Shown in pieces: positions 1-6,366 of a DNA stretch of 13,562 bases (position 1 is its first letter; every line of letters begins with the position of its first letter). This DNA is from Syntrophomonadaceae bacterium. GTDB lineage: Bacteria > Bacillota > Dethiobacteria > DTU022. Made by a program: the position numbers and the translations under genes. The notes under the pieces were generated by a model. That model was given only the letters and a program-made list of their open reading frames with translations. It did not search any database and was not told where the DNA came from. The stretch covers positions 1 to 13,562 of the forward strand of contig SKZS01000207.1 of the NCBI GenBank assembly GCA_007127255.1, written 5' to 3'.

Positions 1-122
1 CCGCCGAGAGGATAGGTAAGGCCAGGGCACTTTGGAAAGATAGGAAAGATCTTGATGCCGTTGCCTATGAAAAAGAACTTCGAAAAGAACTTAACAAACG
101 GCTGGAAGGTTTTGAGCAATGA
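1..122 (+). CDS. Antitoxin C-terminus, partner of the downstream VapC (partial, cut by window edge)
   Basis: An open frame runs from the window edge to a TGA that overlaps the next ATG as ATGA, the usual translational coupling of antitoxin and toxin genes. About 39 residues are visible. They are highly charged and helix-prone, with one tryptophan (ARALWKDRKDLDAVAYEKEL), the kind of tail that wraps around a PIN-domain toxin. The DNA-binding N-terminus lies outside the window, so the antitoxin class (ribbon-helix-helix, AbrB-like or other) cannot be decided. The role is inferred mainly from the coupling to vapC. Confidence 0.75.
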   Translation, partial: AERIGKARALWKDRKDLDAVAYEKELRKELNKRLEGFEQ

Positions 123-502
123 AGGCTGCCCTCTTTGATACAAATATTTTAATAGATTATTTGAAGGGTAAGGCTGAGGCAGTTTCTCTTTTAGATCGCT
201 GCTTAAAGGAGGGACAGGTCCTGACTTGTTCGTTAATCACCAAGGTGGAGTTATTAAGCGGCGCCCGGCAGGGTGAGGAAAAGGTTCTGCAAGACTTCCT
301 TGACGCCTTTGACAGAATTGGTTTGGATGACAACATTGCTGAAGCGGCTGGGCGCTATATGATCCTTTACAGAAAAAGCCACGGCATCAATACGGCTGAT
401 GCTATTATCGCAGCCTCAGCCCTGGTAAGGGAAGCGGTGCTCTATACCTTAAACGAGAAGCATTTCCCCATGAATGATATTAATCTGATTAAACCGTATT
501 AA
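119..502 (+). CDS. vapC: VapC-type PIN-domain toxin ribonuclease
   Basis: This 127-residue protein is the normal length for a VapC toxin, a Mg-dependent endoribonuclease that cuts tRNA or rRNA when its antitoxin is lost. The PIN acidic residues are visible: D7 in LFDTNILIDYL, E44 in SLITKVELLSG, and D94 in NTADAIIAASA. N112 in the TLNEKHF stretch fits the usual late polar position. The start overlaps the antitoxin stop by 4 bases, so no separate ribosome-binding site is needed. All expected catalytic residues are present and it appears intact. It is only distantly similar to the second VapC in the window, so the two are separate modules rather than a recent duplication. Confidence 0.93.
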   Translation: MKAALFDTNILIDYLKGKAEAVSLLDRCLKEGQVLTCSLITKVELLSGARQGEEKVLQDFLDAFDRIGLDDNIAEAAGRYMILYRKSHGINTADAIIAASALVREAVLYTLNEKHFPMNDINLIKPY

Positions 503-1028
503 CTTCAAGCAGCAAGTTGTAAATTGAAGGGATTCTCAAGGGATGGGGTGGGGTTGTGAAAGCCTCTCACTTGCAACACAGAGGGGCGGTTATTTTGTAT
601 TATAGCTACTTAACATCGGGAATGAAAAATGCTGGAGTGATTAGGCCCCAGCTACTTTGTGTTTTGTCGCCATAATTCAAAACATAGTTAAAGTAACAGT
701 CAGCTTGCCCAATTGATGTTTGATTATGATGTTGGTGTTTCCGGAAACTGTGCATCAAGTTATTAAGTAATTGTTTTGCATACAAGCACATCCGACCCCT
801 TGTGTTTCCTGACAAGGGAAAATACTGCCAGGTTACTCAAAATATTAACACCCTGCTTAACACCGATGACATATTATCATGATAATTAACAAGGTGACAC
901 TATCACATACTAACCACAGGCAATCAGCTATCAAAATTAATGGCTTTTGAGCATTGATGGTAAAGTTTATTCCTGTTTTTTGAATGACCTCTGGTTGAAA
1001 TGAAACGCCCCCAATTGTAACTTTCAAG
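503..1028. other. Gene-free interval between the two toxin-antitoxin modules
   Basis: No convincing gene is seen. A weak CCTCT/AGAGG hairpin at about 563-584 follows the first vapC and could be a poor terminator. A perfect 14-bp palindrome, ATTATCATGATAAT, lies at 873-886 in AT-rich sequence with no recognisable gene beside it. A 69-codon minus-strand frame at 606-815 has no ribosome-binding site or recognisable domain and was rejected. Confidence 0.5.
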
Positions 1029-1071
1029 TTGAAGCTTTTCGGCTAATGGTATATACTATGGTATATACCAT
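1029..1071 (+). promoter_or_regulatory. vapBC promoter with autorepression operator
   Basis: A -35 box TTGAAG (1029-1034) and a -10 box TATACT (1052-1057) are separated by 17 bp. The -10 box lies inside a perfect inverted repeat, ATGGTATATAC (1046-1056) and GTATATACCAT (1061-1071), with a 4-bp spacer. VapBC complexes are known to bind inverted repeats at their own promoter, so binding here would block RNA polymerase directly. The operator assignment is inference; the repeat and its overlap with the -10 box are seen directly. Confidence 0.85.
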
Positions 1072-1091
1072 CAAATTTGGGAGTGGTTGTT

Positions 1092-1319
1092 ATGGATAGT
1101 GCAAAGCTTTTTTATAACGGTCGCAGCCAGGCGGTACGCCTGCCCAGGGATTATCGCTTTGAAGGCGATGAAGTTTATATCAAAAAAATTGGCAATGCCG
1201 TTGTCTTGATTCCCAAGGATAAGATATGGGAAGTGCATGAGGCAGGGATGGATTACTTTAGCGATGATTATATGGACAGCAGGAAGCAGCCTCCACTGAA
1301 AACGAGAGACGAGTTATGA
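1092..1319 (+). CDS. vapB: VapB antitoxin, AbrB/SpoVT swapped-hairpin type
   Basis: This 75-residue protein opens with the AbrB-like fold typical of VapB: AKLFYNGRSQAVRLPRDYRF, then the strand pair EVYIKKIGNAVVLIPK. The C-terminal acidic tail (residues about 48-75) would neutralise the toxin. I chose the ATG at 1092 because GGGAG at 1079-1083 sits 8 bases upstream; an in-frame TTG at 1077 has no such site. The stop overlaps the vapC start as ATGA. It lies about 20 bp after a promoter-operator inverted repeat and probably represses its own operon together with VapC. Confidence 0.93.
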   Translation: MDSAKLFYNGRSQAVRLPRDYRFEGDEVYIKKIGNAVVLIPKDKIWEVHEAGMDYFSDDYMDSRKQPPLKTRDEL

Positions 1320-1726
1320 TCAGGTACCTGCTTGATACGGATATCTGCATCTATTTGATCAAGGAAAAAGATCCTGCTTTGAAGTTGAAACTTTATGAAA
1401 AAGGGATTGGCTGTTGCGCCATATCGGCTATTACTCTTGCTGAACTATCGCACGGGGTGGAAAAAAGCAGTAAAATTGAGCAAAATAAGCTGGCCCTCGG
1501 TTTATTCCTAGTCCCTTTTGAACTGCTGCCCTTTTCTACAGCCGCCGCGTTTATTTATGGCAGTATAAGGCAGCAACTTGAGCTGCGCGGAGAGATAATC
1601 GGTGGATATGATCTGCTTATTGCTGCTCATGCTTTAGCGGAAGGCTTAACACTAGTGACCAATAATGCGGGTGAGTTCTCCAGGGTAGATGGTCTTTCTG
1701 TCGAAAACTGGATTAACCGCCATTGA
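1316..1726 (+). CDS. vapC: VapC-type PIN-domain toxin ribonuclease (second module)
   Basis: This 136-residue PIN-domain protein carries the full acidic set: D7 in YLLDTDICIYLI, E43 in ITLAELSHGVE, D99 in GGYDLLIAAHAL, with N116 in TLVTNNAGEFSRV. The order and length match the VapC subgroup that cuts initiator tRNA in enterobacteria; its target here is unknown. It is translationally coupled to vapB by a 4-base overlap. A 46-bp stretch encoding the region around D99 recurs with 42/46 identity about 1 kb downstream as a decayed copy, so this module or a relative was once duplicated locally. Confidence 0.95.
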   Translation: MIRYLLDTDICIYLIKEKDPALKLKLYEKGIGCCAISAITLAELSHGVEKSSKIEQNKLALGLFLVPFELLPFSTAAAFIYGSIRQQLELRGEIIGGYDLLIAAHALAEGLTLVTNNAGEFSRVDGLSVENWINRH

Positions 1727-1805
1727 TATATAGAGGATAGAGCAGAGAAGGGTTACCTGTTTTGCCTATATTTTTGAGATTGATGTAGCCCCTAAGACTT
1801 AGGGA

Positions 1806-2000
1806 GGACAGCGGGACGTTTCTCCTGTCCCTTTCTCCTGGGCCAAGTTAATCAAGGGTGAGTAAGATGCCAAGAGATCTACATCAAAAAAGTGAATCGG
1901 AATAATAGGATCAGCTCTTGAAATATGGCATTTTTGCAGAATATGTTCTCGATTCTAAATCAAATATTATATTACAAGGCCTGATTCCACGATTTTTATT
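1806..2000 (+). repeat. Dispersed repeat, copy 1: REP-like hairpin plus transposase 5' remnant
   Basis: This block matches 5956-6150 at a constant offset of 4150 bases, strongly over the first 115 bp and more weakly after that. It opens with the hairpin GGGAC/GTCCC (1813-1817 and 1827-1831, 9-base loop). A ribosome-binding-like AAGGGTGA follows, then an ATG at 1867 encoding MPRDLHQKSESE and a stop. That peptide resembles the N-terminus of Firmicute REP-associated (Y1-type) transposases, which commonly read MPR...KSESGIYH. The frame is lost after SES. I read this as a non-autonomous, deleted transposable unit; the transposase link is inference. Confidence 0.7.
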
Positions 2001-2013
2001 CAATACATTAAAA

Positions 2014-2022
2014 TGATATAAT
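2014..2022 (+). promoter_or_regulatory. Candidate extended -10 promoter of the universal stress gene
   Basis: TGATATAAT is a perfect extended -10 element (TGnTATAAT) in the AT-rich stretch upstream of the stress gene. No good -35 box is seen, which extended -10 promoters tolerate. It would give a leader of about 130 bases. Confidence 0.4.
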
Positions 2023-2158
2023 GCAATTAGCGTTGAGTAAATAGAAATTAAATGTGAAATTGCAATTTAATGATTATTGGGTGGCAGTGTATGTTATATT
2101 CGTTCTAAGAATAAGGGTTACTCGTATTAAAAATATAAGTTTTTAAGGAGGAATAAAT

Positions 2159-2599
2159 ATGTATAAGATTTTATTGGCGACAGATGGATCTGAACATACT
2201 CAAAAGGTAATTGAAGAAGCCCTTCCAATTGCTGAAAGTATTCAAGCCTCCGTTACAATTTTAACCGTTATTTCTGAGCATGGTTTTGAAAATCGTATTG
2301 CTGGAGAGGTATCAAGTGAAAAGTGGAATGATATTAAACAATACCAGCATAAGGAAGCTGAAGAGATGGTAGAAAAAGCAGCACAGCCTTTCAGAGAGAA
2401 AAATTTAAAAGTTGAAACAAAAGTTGTAGCAGGAAAAATGGGCGAAGCTGACTTAATCTGTGAGGAAGCTCGTGAAGGCAGCTATAATCTTATTATTTTA
2501 GGAAGTCACGGTCTTCGTGGTATCAAGGAAATGATTCTTGGAAGTGTAAGCAATAAAGTTGCTCACATAGGTTGTAAAAGTATTCTGATTGTTAAATGA
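2159..2599 (+). CDS. Universal stress protein, ATP-binding UspA type
   Basis: This 146-residue single-domain protein has the standard Usp layout. It starts with MYKILLATDGSEHT, with D9 near the nucleotide, and ends with the ATP-binding signature G115-x2-G118-x9-G128-S129 (GSHGLRGIKEMILGS). The intact G-2x-G-9x-G-S motif places it in the ATP-binding subgroup of small cytoplasmic stress proteins. AAGGAGG at 2145-2151 lies 7 bases before the ATG, so translation should be strong. It is monocistronic: mobile-element debris lies on both sides. Base use is more AT-rich than the toxin genes to its left. Confidence 0.96.
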   Translation: MYKILLATDGSEHTQKVIEEALPIAESIQASVTILTVISEHGFENRIAGEVSSEKWNDIKQYQHKEAEEMVEKAAQPFREKNLKVETKVVAGKMGEADLICEEAREGSYNLIILGSHGLRGIKEMILGSVSNKVAHIGCKSILIVK

Positions 2600-2623
2600 T
2601 CAGCTAATTTAATATCAGAATCA

Positions 2624-2713
2624 CAACTTGATCTGCGAGAAGAGATAATCGGTGGAAATGATCTGCTTAAAATTTCTAAGGACGAAATATCCAGAGGACG
2701 GCTGACAGTGTAA
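2624..2713 (+). pseudogene. Decayed vapC 3' fragment
   Basis: The first 46 bases match bases 1574-1619 of the intact vapC at 42 of 46 positions and keep its reading frame. They encode QLDLREEIIGGNDLL, the stretch around the third PIN aspartate. The frame then continues to a TAA at 2711 through ISKDEISRGRLTV, which resembles the EFSRV...LSV end of VapC with the piece between them deleted. No start, N-terminus or antitoxin gene remains. The fragment sits immediately after the universal stress gene. Confidence 0.75.
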
Positions 2714-2896
2714 TTAACAGTAGATTAAAAACTACTTAGGCCAAGCATGTTAACCCTGGTATCTTAAAATACCTATAGAGGGACAAAAGGACGTCAGGAT
2801 GTGTGATAAGTAACAACATATCACAGATAGGTACACAAAATGTAGCAAATATGGTGTAATTTACTTAAGACTTCCAAACTTCAGCGAGGTGAAATT

Positions 2897-3700
2897 ATGC
2901 CATATATTAAAGGAACCGACCGTAACCAGGTCACCCTGTTACCCGAAACCATAGATGATTATATAACAAGCGACAATCCGGTAAGGATCATTGATGCATA
3001 CGTAGAGCAGGTAGACATGGAGGCCCATGAATTTACCTTTGCCAGGTTTCCAAAGATTGGCAGGCCGCCATATGATCCGAAAGCGCTGCTGAAGCTTTAT
3101 CTTTACGGTTACCTAAACAGAATTCGTTCATCGCGACGATTAGAAGACGAAGCGAACCGTAACCTTGAGCTGATCTGGCTGCTGCAAAAGCTGACCCCTG
3201 ATTTCAAGACAATTGCTGACTTTCGCAAGAACAACAAAAAAGCCTTAAAATTACTGTTTAAAGACTTTAGCGAGCTTTGCAAAAAGTGGGATCTTTATGG
3301 CAAAGAGACCGTAGCAATAGACGAAACTAAATTCAAAGCTTCTAACTCGAAGAAAAACAACTTTAGCAAAAAGAAACTGAAGCAGTATATTAAATACCTA
3401 GATGAGAAAATCGACCGCTATTTAGAGGAACTGGACGAAAACGATAAGATTGAAAAAGAAGACAAGAGACCGAGCGAAGAAGAGATTAAAGATAAAAGGG
3501 ATACCCGGATATGATTAACGGAACAACAAAGCCTAAAAAACTGTTTAGAAAAGTTCCTGTGTGCAAAAAACAAAACTGACAGGACTATATTTAGGAATGT
3601 AAGCCAGGACATTTTAGCTGCTATCGATTTGAAGGCACAAGCAGATTATGAAAAGGACAAACAGCGTCAAATGATTGTTGAGCATCCATTTGGCGCCTAA
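2897..3700 (+). pseudogene. IS1182-family DDE transposase, frameshifted and internally deleted
   Basis: The 5' part encodes 205 residues beginning MPYIKGTDRNQVTLLPETID. It includes the DUF772-like N-terminal domain (GRPPYDPKALLKLYLYGYLN) and the first catalytic aspartate in VAIDETKFKASNSKKNNFS (about residue 142). Full-length relatives are about 450-500 residues. A frame break ends this part at 3514. A second frame from about 3519 then encodes DRTIFRNVSQDILAAIDLKA and a later VEHPFGA, the conserved C-terminal block, before a stop. The middle of the catalytic domain, with the second aspartate, is missing. It cannot be active. Confidence 0.9.
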
Positions 3701-4003
3701 AATCAATAAAGTGGTGGGTAACGACACCCTGATGGAACATGTTAGCGGGCCGACTATTATAGACTATATTGAGTGGCAGGAAAAAATACATTTTCAGTAT
3801 AAAGAGCCTCACATCATTCCTGCTATGCAGGCAATTTATCACTAAAGTCGAGATGAAAAGAGGGCTGGTGACTGAATATTGCTTAAGCGAATTATAAAGA
3901 ATAAACAAGTGTTGAGGGCTCCGAAAACAAGAAGCAGACAATTATGTGTTAGACTAAGCTGGCTGTCTGGTTAGGATGGGTTTTACCGACTGGTTAGATA
4001 ATA

Positions 4004-4034
4004 AAAAGCCTGATTCACAAGTGGATTCAGGGGT
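4004..4034 (+). terminator. Worn hairpin terminator of the IS remnant
   Basis: CCTGATTC (4009-4016) and GATTCAGG (4024-4031) pair with a single mismatch around a 7-base loop, preceded by AAAAAG. The right-hand T-run that would normally mirror the A-run has decayed to GGTTAAAA. Similar GCCTGAATCC hairpins commonly end transposase genes, so this probably marks the element's 3' end. Confidence 0.4.
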
Positions 4035-4121
4035 TAAAACCATTTATGCTTGTAAGAAGCCTACCTCAGTCAACAGAATGTTAATGAACTGTTCAGGAAG
4101 GGAGTGTGCCTGGACACATAA

Positions 4122-4310
4122 GCGCAATATGTTCACAACCTGAACGGTTCGGGAGTAGCTGTCGGCCGAACGTCAGCCGCTATCCTGAAAAACAACCACC
4201 TGAAAGATGGCAGTGTGATTATTCCCGGGGTTCTGCGCCCGTATTTTAACTGTGAGAAAAAATCACTCCCACCCGAGGCAGACAGGGTTAAAAGCGAACT
4301 CTGCCGATAG
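4122..4310 (+). pseudogene. serS: Seryl-tRNA synthetase 3' remnant
   Basis: One frame reads AQYVHNLNGSGVAVGRTSAA, then a spacer, then DGSVIIPGVLRPYF. This is the class II synthetase motif 3 region and C-terminus of SerS, which in intact enzymes reads VHTLNGSGLAVGRT...VPEVLRPY. The motif 3 arginine is still present in VGRT. A stop lies just upstream in frame (TAA at 4119) and the catalytic core and N-terminal coiled-coil arm are absent, so only about the last 60 codons survive. It sits directly after the IS1182 remnant. Confidence 0.88.
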
Positions 4311-4342
4311 ACCGGGCAGAAGCGATCTGATAGACTACCGGG

Positions 4343-4768
4343 TTAACCGGAAGGCTGTCTCTCAAGCAGGAGGACAACTTTGCCGTCTGCATCCTGCATG
4401 AACAGGTTATCTCCTTCCAGAGCAATCTGCCGGGCAGCGACCAGGGCCCGGGTAAAGGCTTCTTCTGTTTCCATCACGTTTTCTTCCTCGCAGTACATCT
4501 GGGTCATGATCGGAGCGTCTATATTGATCTGGCTGCCATCCTGGCTGTACTCTGCCGAGTATACATTGCAGGGGGCCTCACCGCCTACTACGTCATCTGT
4601 AAAGTTGGCAGTAATTTCTATCCCTTCCGGCAGGGGGCTCCCGTTAATTTCCAACACATGCCAGCTTGTATTTTCCAGGTCCGGATCCGGAGCCTCGACA
4701 GCGTTGCAGGATGTCAGCAACCCTGCAAGCAAAAGGACCATCACAAGTGGCCACAATCTTGCTTTCAT
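4343..4768 (-). CDS. META-domain lipoprotein (HslJ-like)
   Basis: This 141-residue protein starts with a positively charged, hydrophobic signal peptide and a lipobox LTSC, so it should be lipid-anchored at the outer face of the membrane through cysteine 21. The mature part is one META domain: LENTSWHVLEINGSPLPEG, then ITANFTDD, GGEAPCNVYSAEY, MTQMYCEEE and EEAFTRAL. META/HslJ proteins are linked to heat and novobiocin tolerance in enterobacteria; the role here is unknown. I chose the ATG over the adjacent in-frame TTG because GAGGAGGG lies 7 bases upstream. It converges on the serS remnant. No clear terminator or promoter was found. Confidence 0.92.
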   Translation of the reverse strand: MKARLWPLVMVLLLAGLLTSCNAVEAPDPDLENTSWHVLEINGSPLPEGIEITANFTDDVVGGEAPCNVYSAEYSQDGSQINIDAPIMTQMYCEEENVMETEEAFTRALVAARQIALEGDNLFMQDADGKVVLLLERQPSG

Positions 4769-5023
4769 CAAATTTCCCTCCTCAATAAAAGCTAAATACA
4801 GGATGGACGGAGCCCGGGCTGCCGGGGTTGTAGGCAGCAGGAACCCCGTCCCATTTATTGAATCTGATTTATGCCGGCCGGCCTGGTGTGTCGGCCTGGA
4901 AGGATCGTTAAAAACAGTACGCCCTTGTTGGTATCAACAGTAAAGAGAATCAACCTTACTGATATGATACCTTCTAACGCAGGCTTGATGTCTATTCGCG
5001 GGTGTATTTGGGTGCAGCGGTAA

Positions 5024-5299
5024 TCAGGATTGGTCGGCTACTTCATAAACTTCAATTTGGGGGGGCATTCCTGTGATATCTTTTGCAATTTCCTTGGCTA
5101 CTTTTTCTGCCGCAGGCATGGTGGCTTCCAGGGTGTCCCGGGATTCCCACAGTGTTACAGTCATCGTCTTCTCATTGCTGGGATCAGCTAATACAAAGTG
5201 TCCCTTTATGTCTTCAAAATCTTTCTTATCAATCTTTTTCAGAAACTCAACTACTTCTTTCACATGATTGCCGGGAAATGTGATAACTCTGGCATGCAT
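5024..5299 (-). CDS. Small dimeric alpha/beta-barrel protein, ABM-like
   Basis: This 91-residue protein has the strand-helix-strand-strand-helix-strand order of the antibiotic biosynthesis monooxygenase (ABM)/stress-responsive barrel superfamily. It opens with ARVITFPGNHVKEVVEFLKK, passes through GHFVLADPSNEKTMTVTLWE, a helix, and a final PPQIEVYEVA. Members work as dimers, often as small oxygenases or stress proteins; the substrate cannot be read from the sequence. I chose the ATG at 5299 because AAGGAGG lies 9 bases before it and because a longer frame would begin upstream of the promoter's -10 box. It stands alone with its own promoter. Confidence 0.78.
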   Translation of the reverse strand: MHARVITFPGNHVKEVVEFLKKIDKKDFEDIKGHFVLADPSNEKTMTVTLWESRDTLEATMPAAEKVAKEIAKDITGMPPQIEVYEVADQS

Positions 5300-5332
5300 A
5301 ACCTTTTTCCTCCTTCTGTTATATTTACTTTT

Positions 5333-5361
5333 ATTATATTGCAAATATTGTGTGCGATCAA
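5333..5361 (-). promoter_or_regulatory. Sigma-A promoter of the ABM-like gene
   Basis: On the minus strand, TTGATC (-35, at 5356-5361) and a perfect TATAAT (-10, at 5333-5338) are 17 bp apart. The leader would be about 27 bases, ending in the AAGGAGG site. This promoter also rules out the upstream alternative start at 5344. Confidence 0.8.
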
Positions 5362-5536
5362 ATTACCTATTAAGGTAGGTCGCGTCAAGCCATTTTAGGA
5401 ATAAGAAGCCTCACCTTGTACAATCTAGTCATTAAATTAAAGCCAATCGTTGGTTGTTCTTTGACAACCACATAGGAATTCTGAAGAAAAAAGGTTGTTT
5501 AGAAACGACTGCAGAAGTTACCGAAGCCTTCAATTT

Positions 5537-5749
5537 TTAAAGGTATATCATGCCCTGCCCACATTTAGGACAGGTTACCTGTAACCGTTCAACAGGGTCT
5601 CCTTTGCGGAGTTTGTCTATTTCTTTTTTTTCCTTTTGTTCTTGGATACCACAGTTGTGACACATATTACACCCGCAATTCGGACAGGTCATCCATTTTT
5701 CATCAGTATCTCTGGGTTTTCCACATGAAATACAAGTTATTTCAGTCAT
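5537..5749 (-). CDS. Small zinc-ribbon protein with four CXXC pairs
   Basis: This 70-residue protein has CXXC pairs at residues 6/9, 22/25, 30/33 and 60/63, plus C27. The pairs could hold two structural zinc ions. A charged linker (EQKEKKEIDKLRKGD) separates the last pair from the others. No catalytic domain is present, so it is probably an adaptor or a protein- or RNA-binding module; function unknown. The ATG at 5749 is preferred because AAAGGAG lies 8 bases upstream; a longer frame to 5809 has no ribosome-binding site. Its promoter contains a perfect palindrome. Confidence 0.8.
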   Translation of the reverse strand: MTEITCISCGKPRDTDEKWMTCPNCGCNMCHNCGIQEQKEKKEIDKLRKGDPVERLQVTCPKCGQGMIYL

Positions 5750-5852
5750 GAAGAACACTCCTTTATCAAGCGCGTATCGCAAAATAATAGCTATACAAGT
5801 ACTAGACAACTATTTTCTTTTGAATTATATGAAGTTCTTAAATTCTATTAAA

Positions 5853-5882
5853 ATTATATCATATTCAGATGCTCTGAATCAA
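5853..5882 (-). promoter_or_regulatory. Promoter of the zinc-ribbon gene with palindromic operator candidate
   Basis: On the minus strand, TTGATT (-35, 5877-5882) and TATAAT (-10, 5853-5858, also TGnTATAAT) are 18 bp apart. Between and partly over them lies a perfect inverted repeat ATTCAGA-TGC-TCTGAAT (5863-5879). This is where a repressor would block polymerase. The leader would be about 97 bases. Confidence 0.65.
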
Positions 5883-5955
5883 AGCAACTGCTTATCAATA
5901 GACCTCTGAATGAAGCGGGGTAACTAAGCAGGATCTACCGCGTAACTAGTTAATA

Positions 5956-6150
5956 GGGCAAAGGGACGTTTCTCCTGTCCCTTTCTTCTGTGCTATCTTA
6001 ATCAAAGGTGAGTAAGATGCTAAGAGGTCTACATCAAAAAAGTGAATCGGAATATTAGGTTCAGATCTTGAATTATTATTTTTCTGCAGAATTTGTTCTA
6101 AGCTCAAAGTAAAAACTTATATTTAAATACCTGACCCAATAATTTATTAC
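5956..6150 (+). repeat. Dispersed repeat, copy 2: REP-like hairpin plus transposase 5' remnant
   Basis: This is the second copy of the element at 1806-2000. Its hairpin is better preserved: AAAGGGAC (5960-5967) and GTCCCTTT (5977-5984) form a perfect 8-bp stem around GTTTCTCCT. AAAGGTGA then precedes an ATG at 6017 encoding MLRGLHQKSESEY and a stop. The frame is lost at the same place as in copy 1, so the lesion predates the duplication. An AAGGAGG at 6165-6171 follows the repeat but no start codon is placed to use it. Confidence 0.7.
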
Positions 6151-6366
6151 ACAGAGGAAATAAGAAGGAGGAACGGTTCGATTTTTATCATTATAGTTTG
6201 AAGTAAATATGGCAGGATGAAGATTTCAATATATCTATATCCAAATAGAGTAGGGAAGAAAAGTAAATATTTTTAAGATAAAACCTATGCTCTGTGCAGG
6301 AAGATGGGGATAAAGAGGTGAAAATGCTAATAAATGAAAGGGAGCCATATGATAAAAGGAAACACA

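Larger units (their letters stand above)
2897..4034 (+). mobile_element. Degenerate IS1182-family insertion sequence
   Basis: The span covers a broken transposase gene and, at its far end, a hairpin that looks like the worn terminator of the element. Fragments of the transposase C-terminal half appear in different frames: a block ending VEHPFGA (stop at 3698) and a weaker one near 3850-3895 (KRGLVTEYCLSEL). Terminal inverted repeats and target duplications were not found, so the outer limits are approximate. Confidence 0.7.

Noticed and set aside
606..815. 69-codon open frame on the minus strand between the two toxin-antitoxin modules
   Set aside because: No ribosome-binding site, no recognisable domain, and a composition typical of chance AT-rich sequence.
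873..886. 14-bp perfect palindrome ATTATCATGATAAT
   Set aside because: It is seen directly but lies in AT-rich DNA with no promoter or gene beside it, so it could be chance.
2802..2825. TGTGATA/TATCACA inverted repeat resembling a CRP site
   Set aside because: The arms are 10 bases apart (CRP half-sites TGTGA and TCACA should be about 6-8 apart, here 14), and it lies next to a dead transposase.
4823..4848. CGGGGTT/AACCCCG inverted repeat upstream of the lipoprotein gene
   Set aside because: Seven-bp arms without a T-run or an identifiable promoter; not enough to call an operator or terminator.
4380..4943. 187-codon open frame on the plus strand
   Set aside because: It lies antisense to the META lipoprotein gene, which has a signal peptide, lipobox, domain motifs and a ribosome-binding site.
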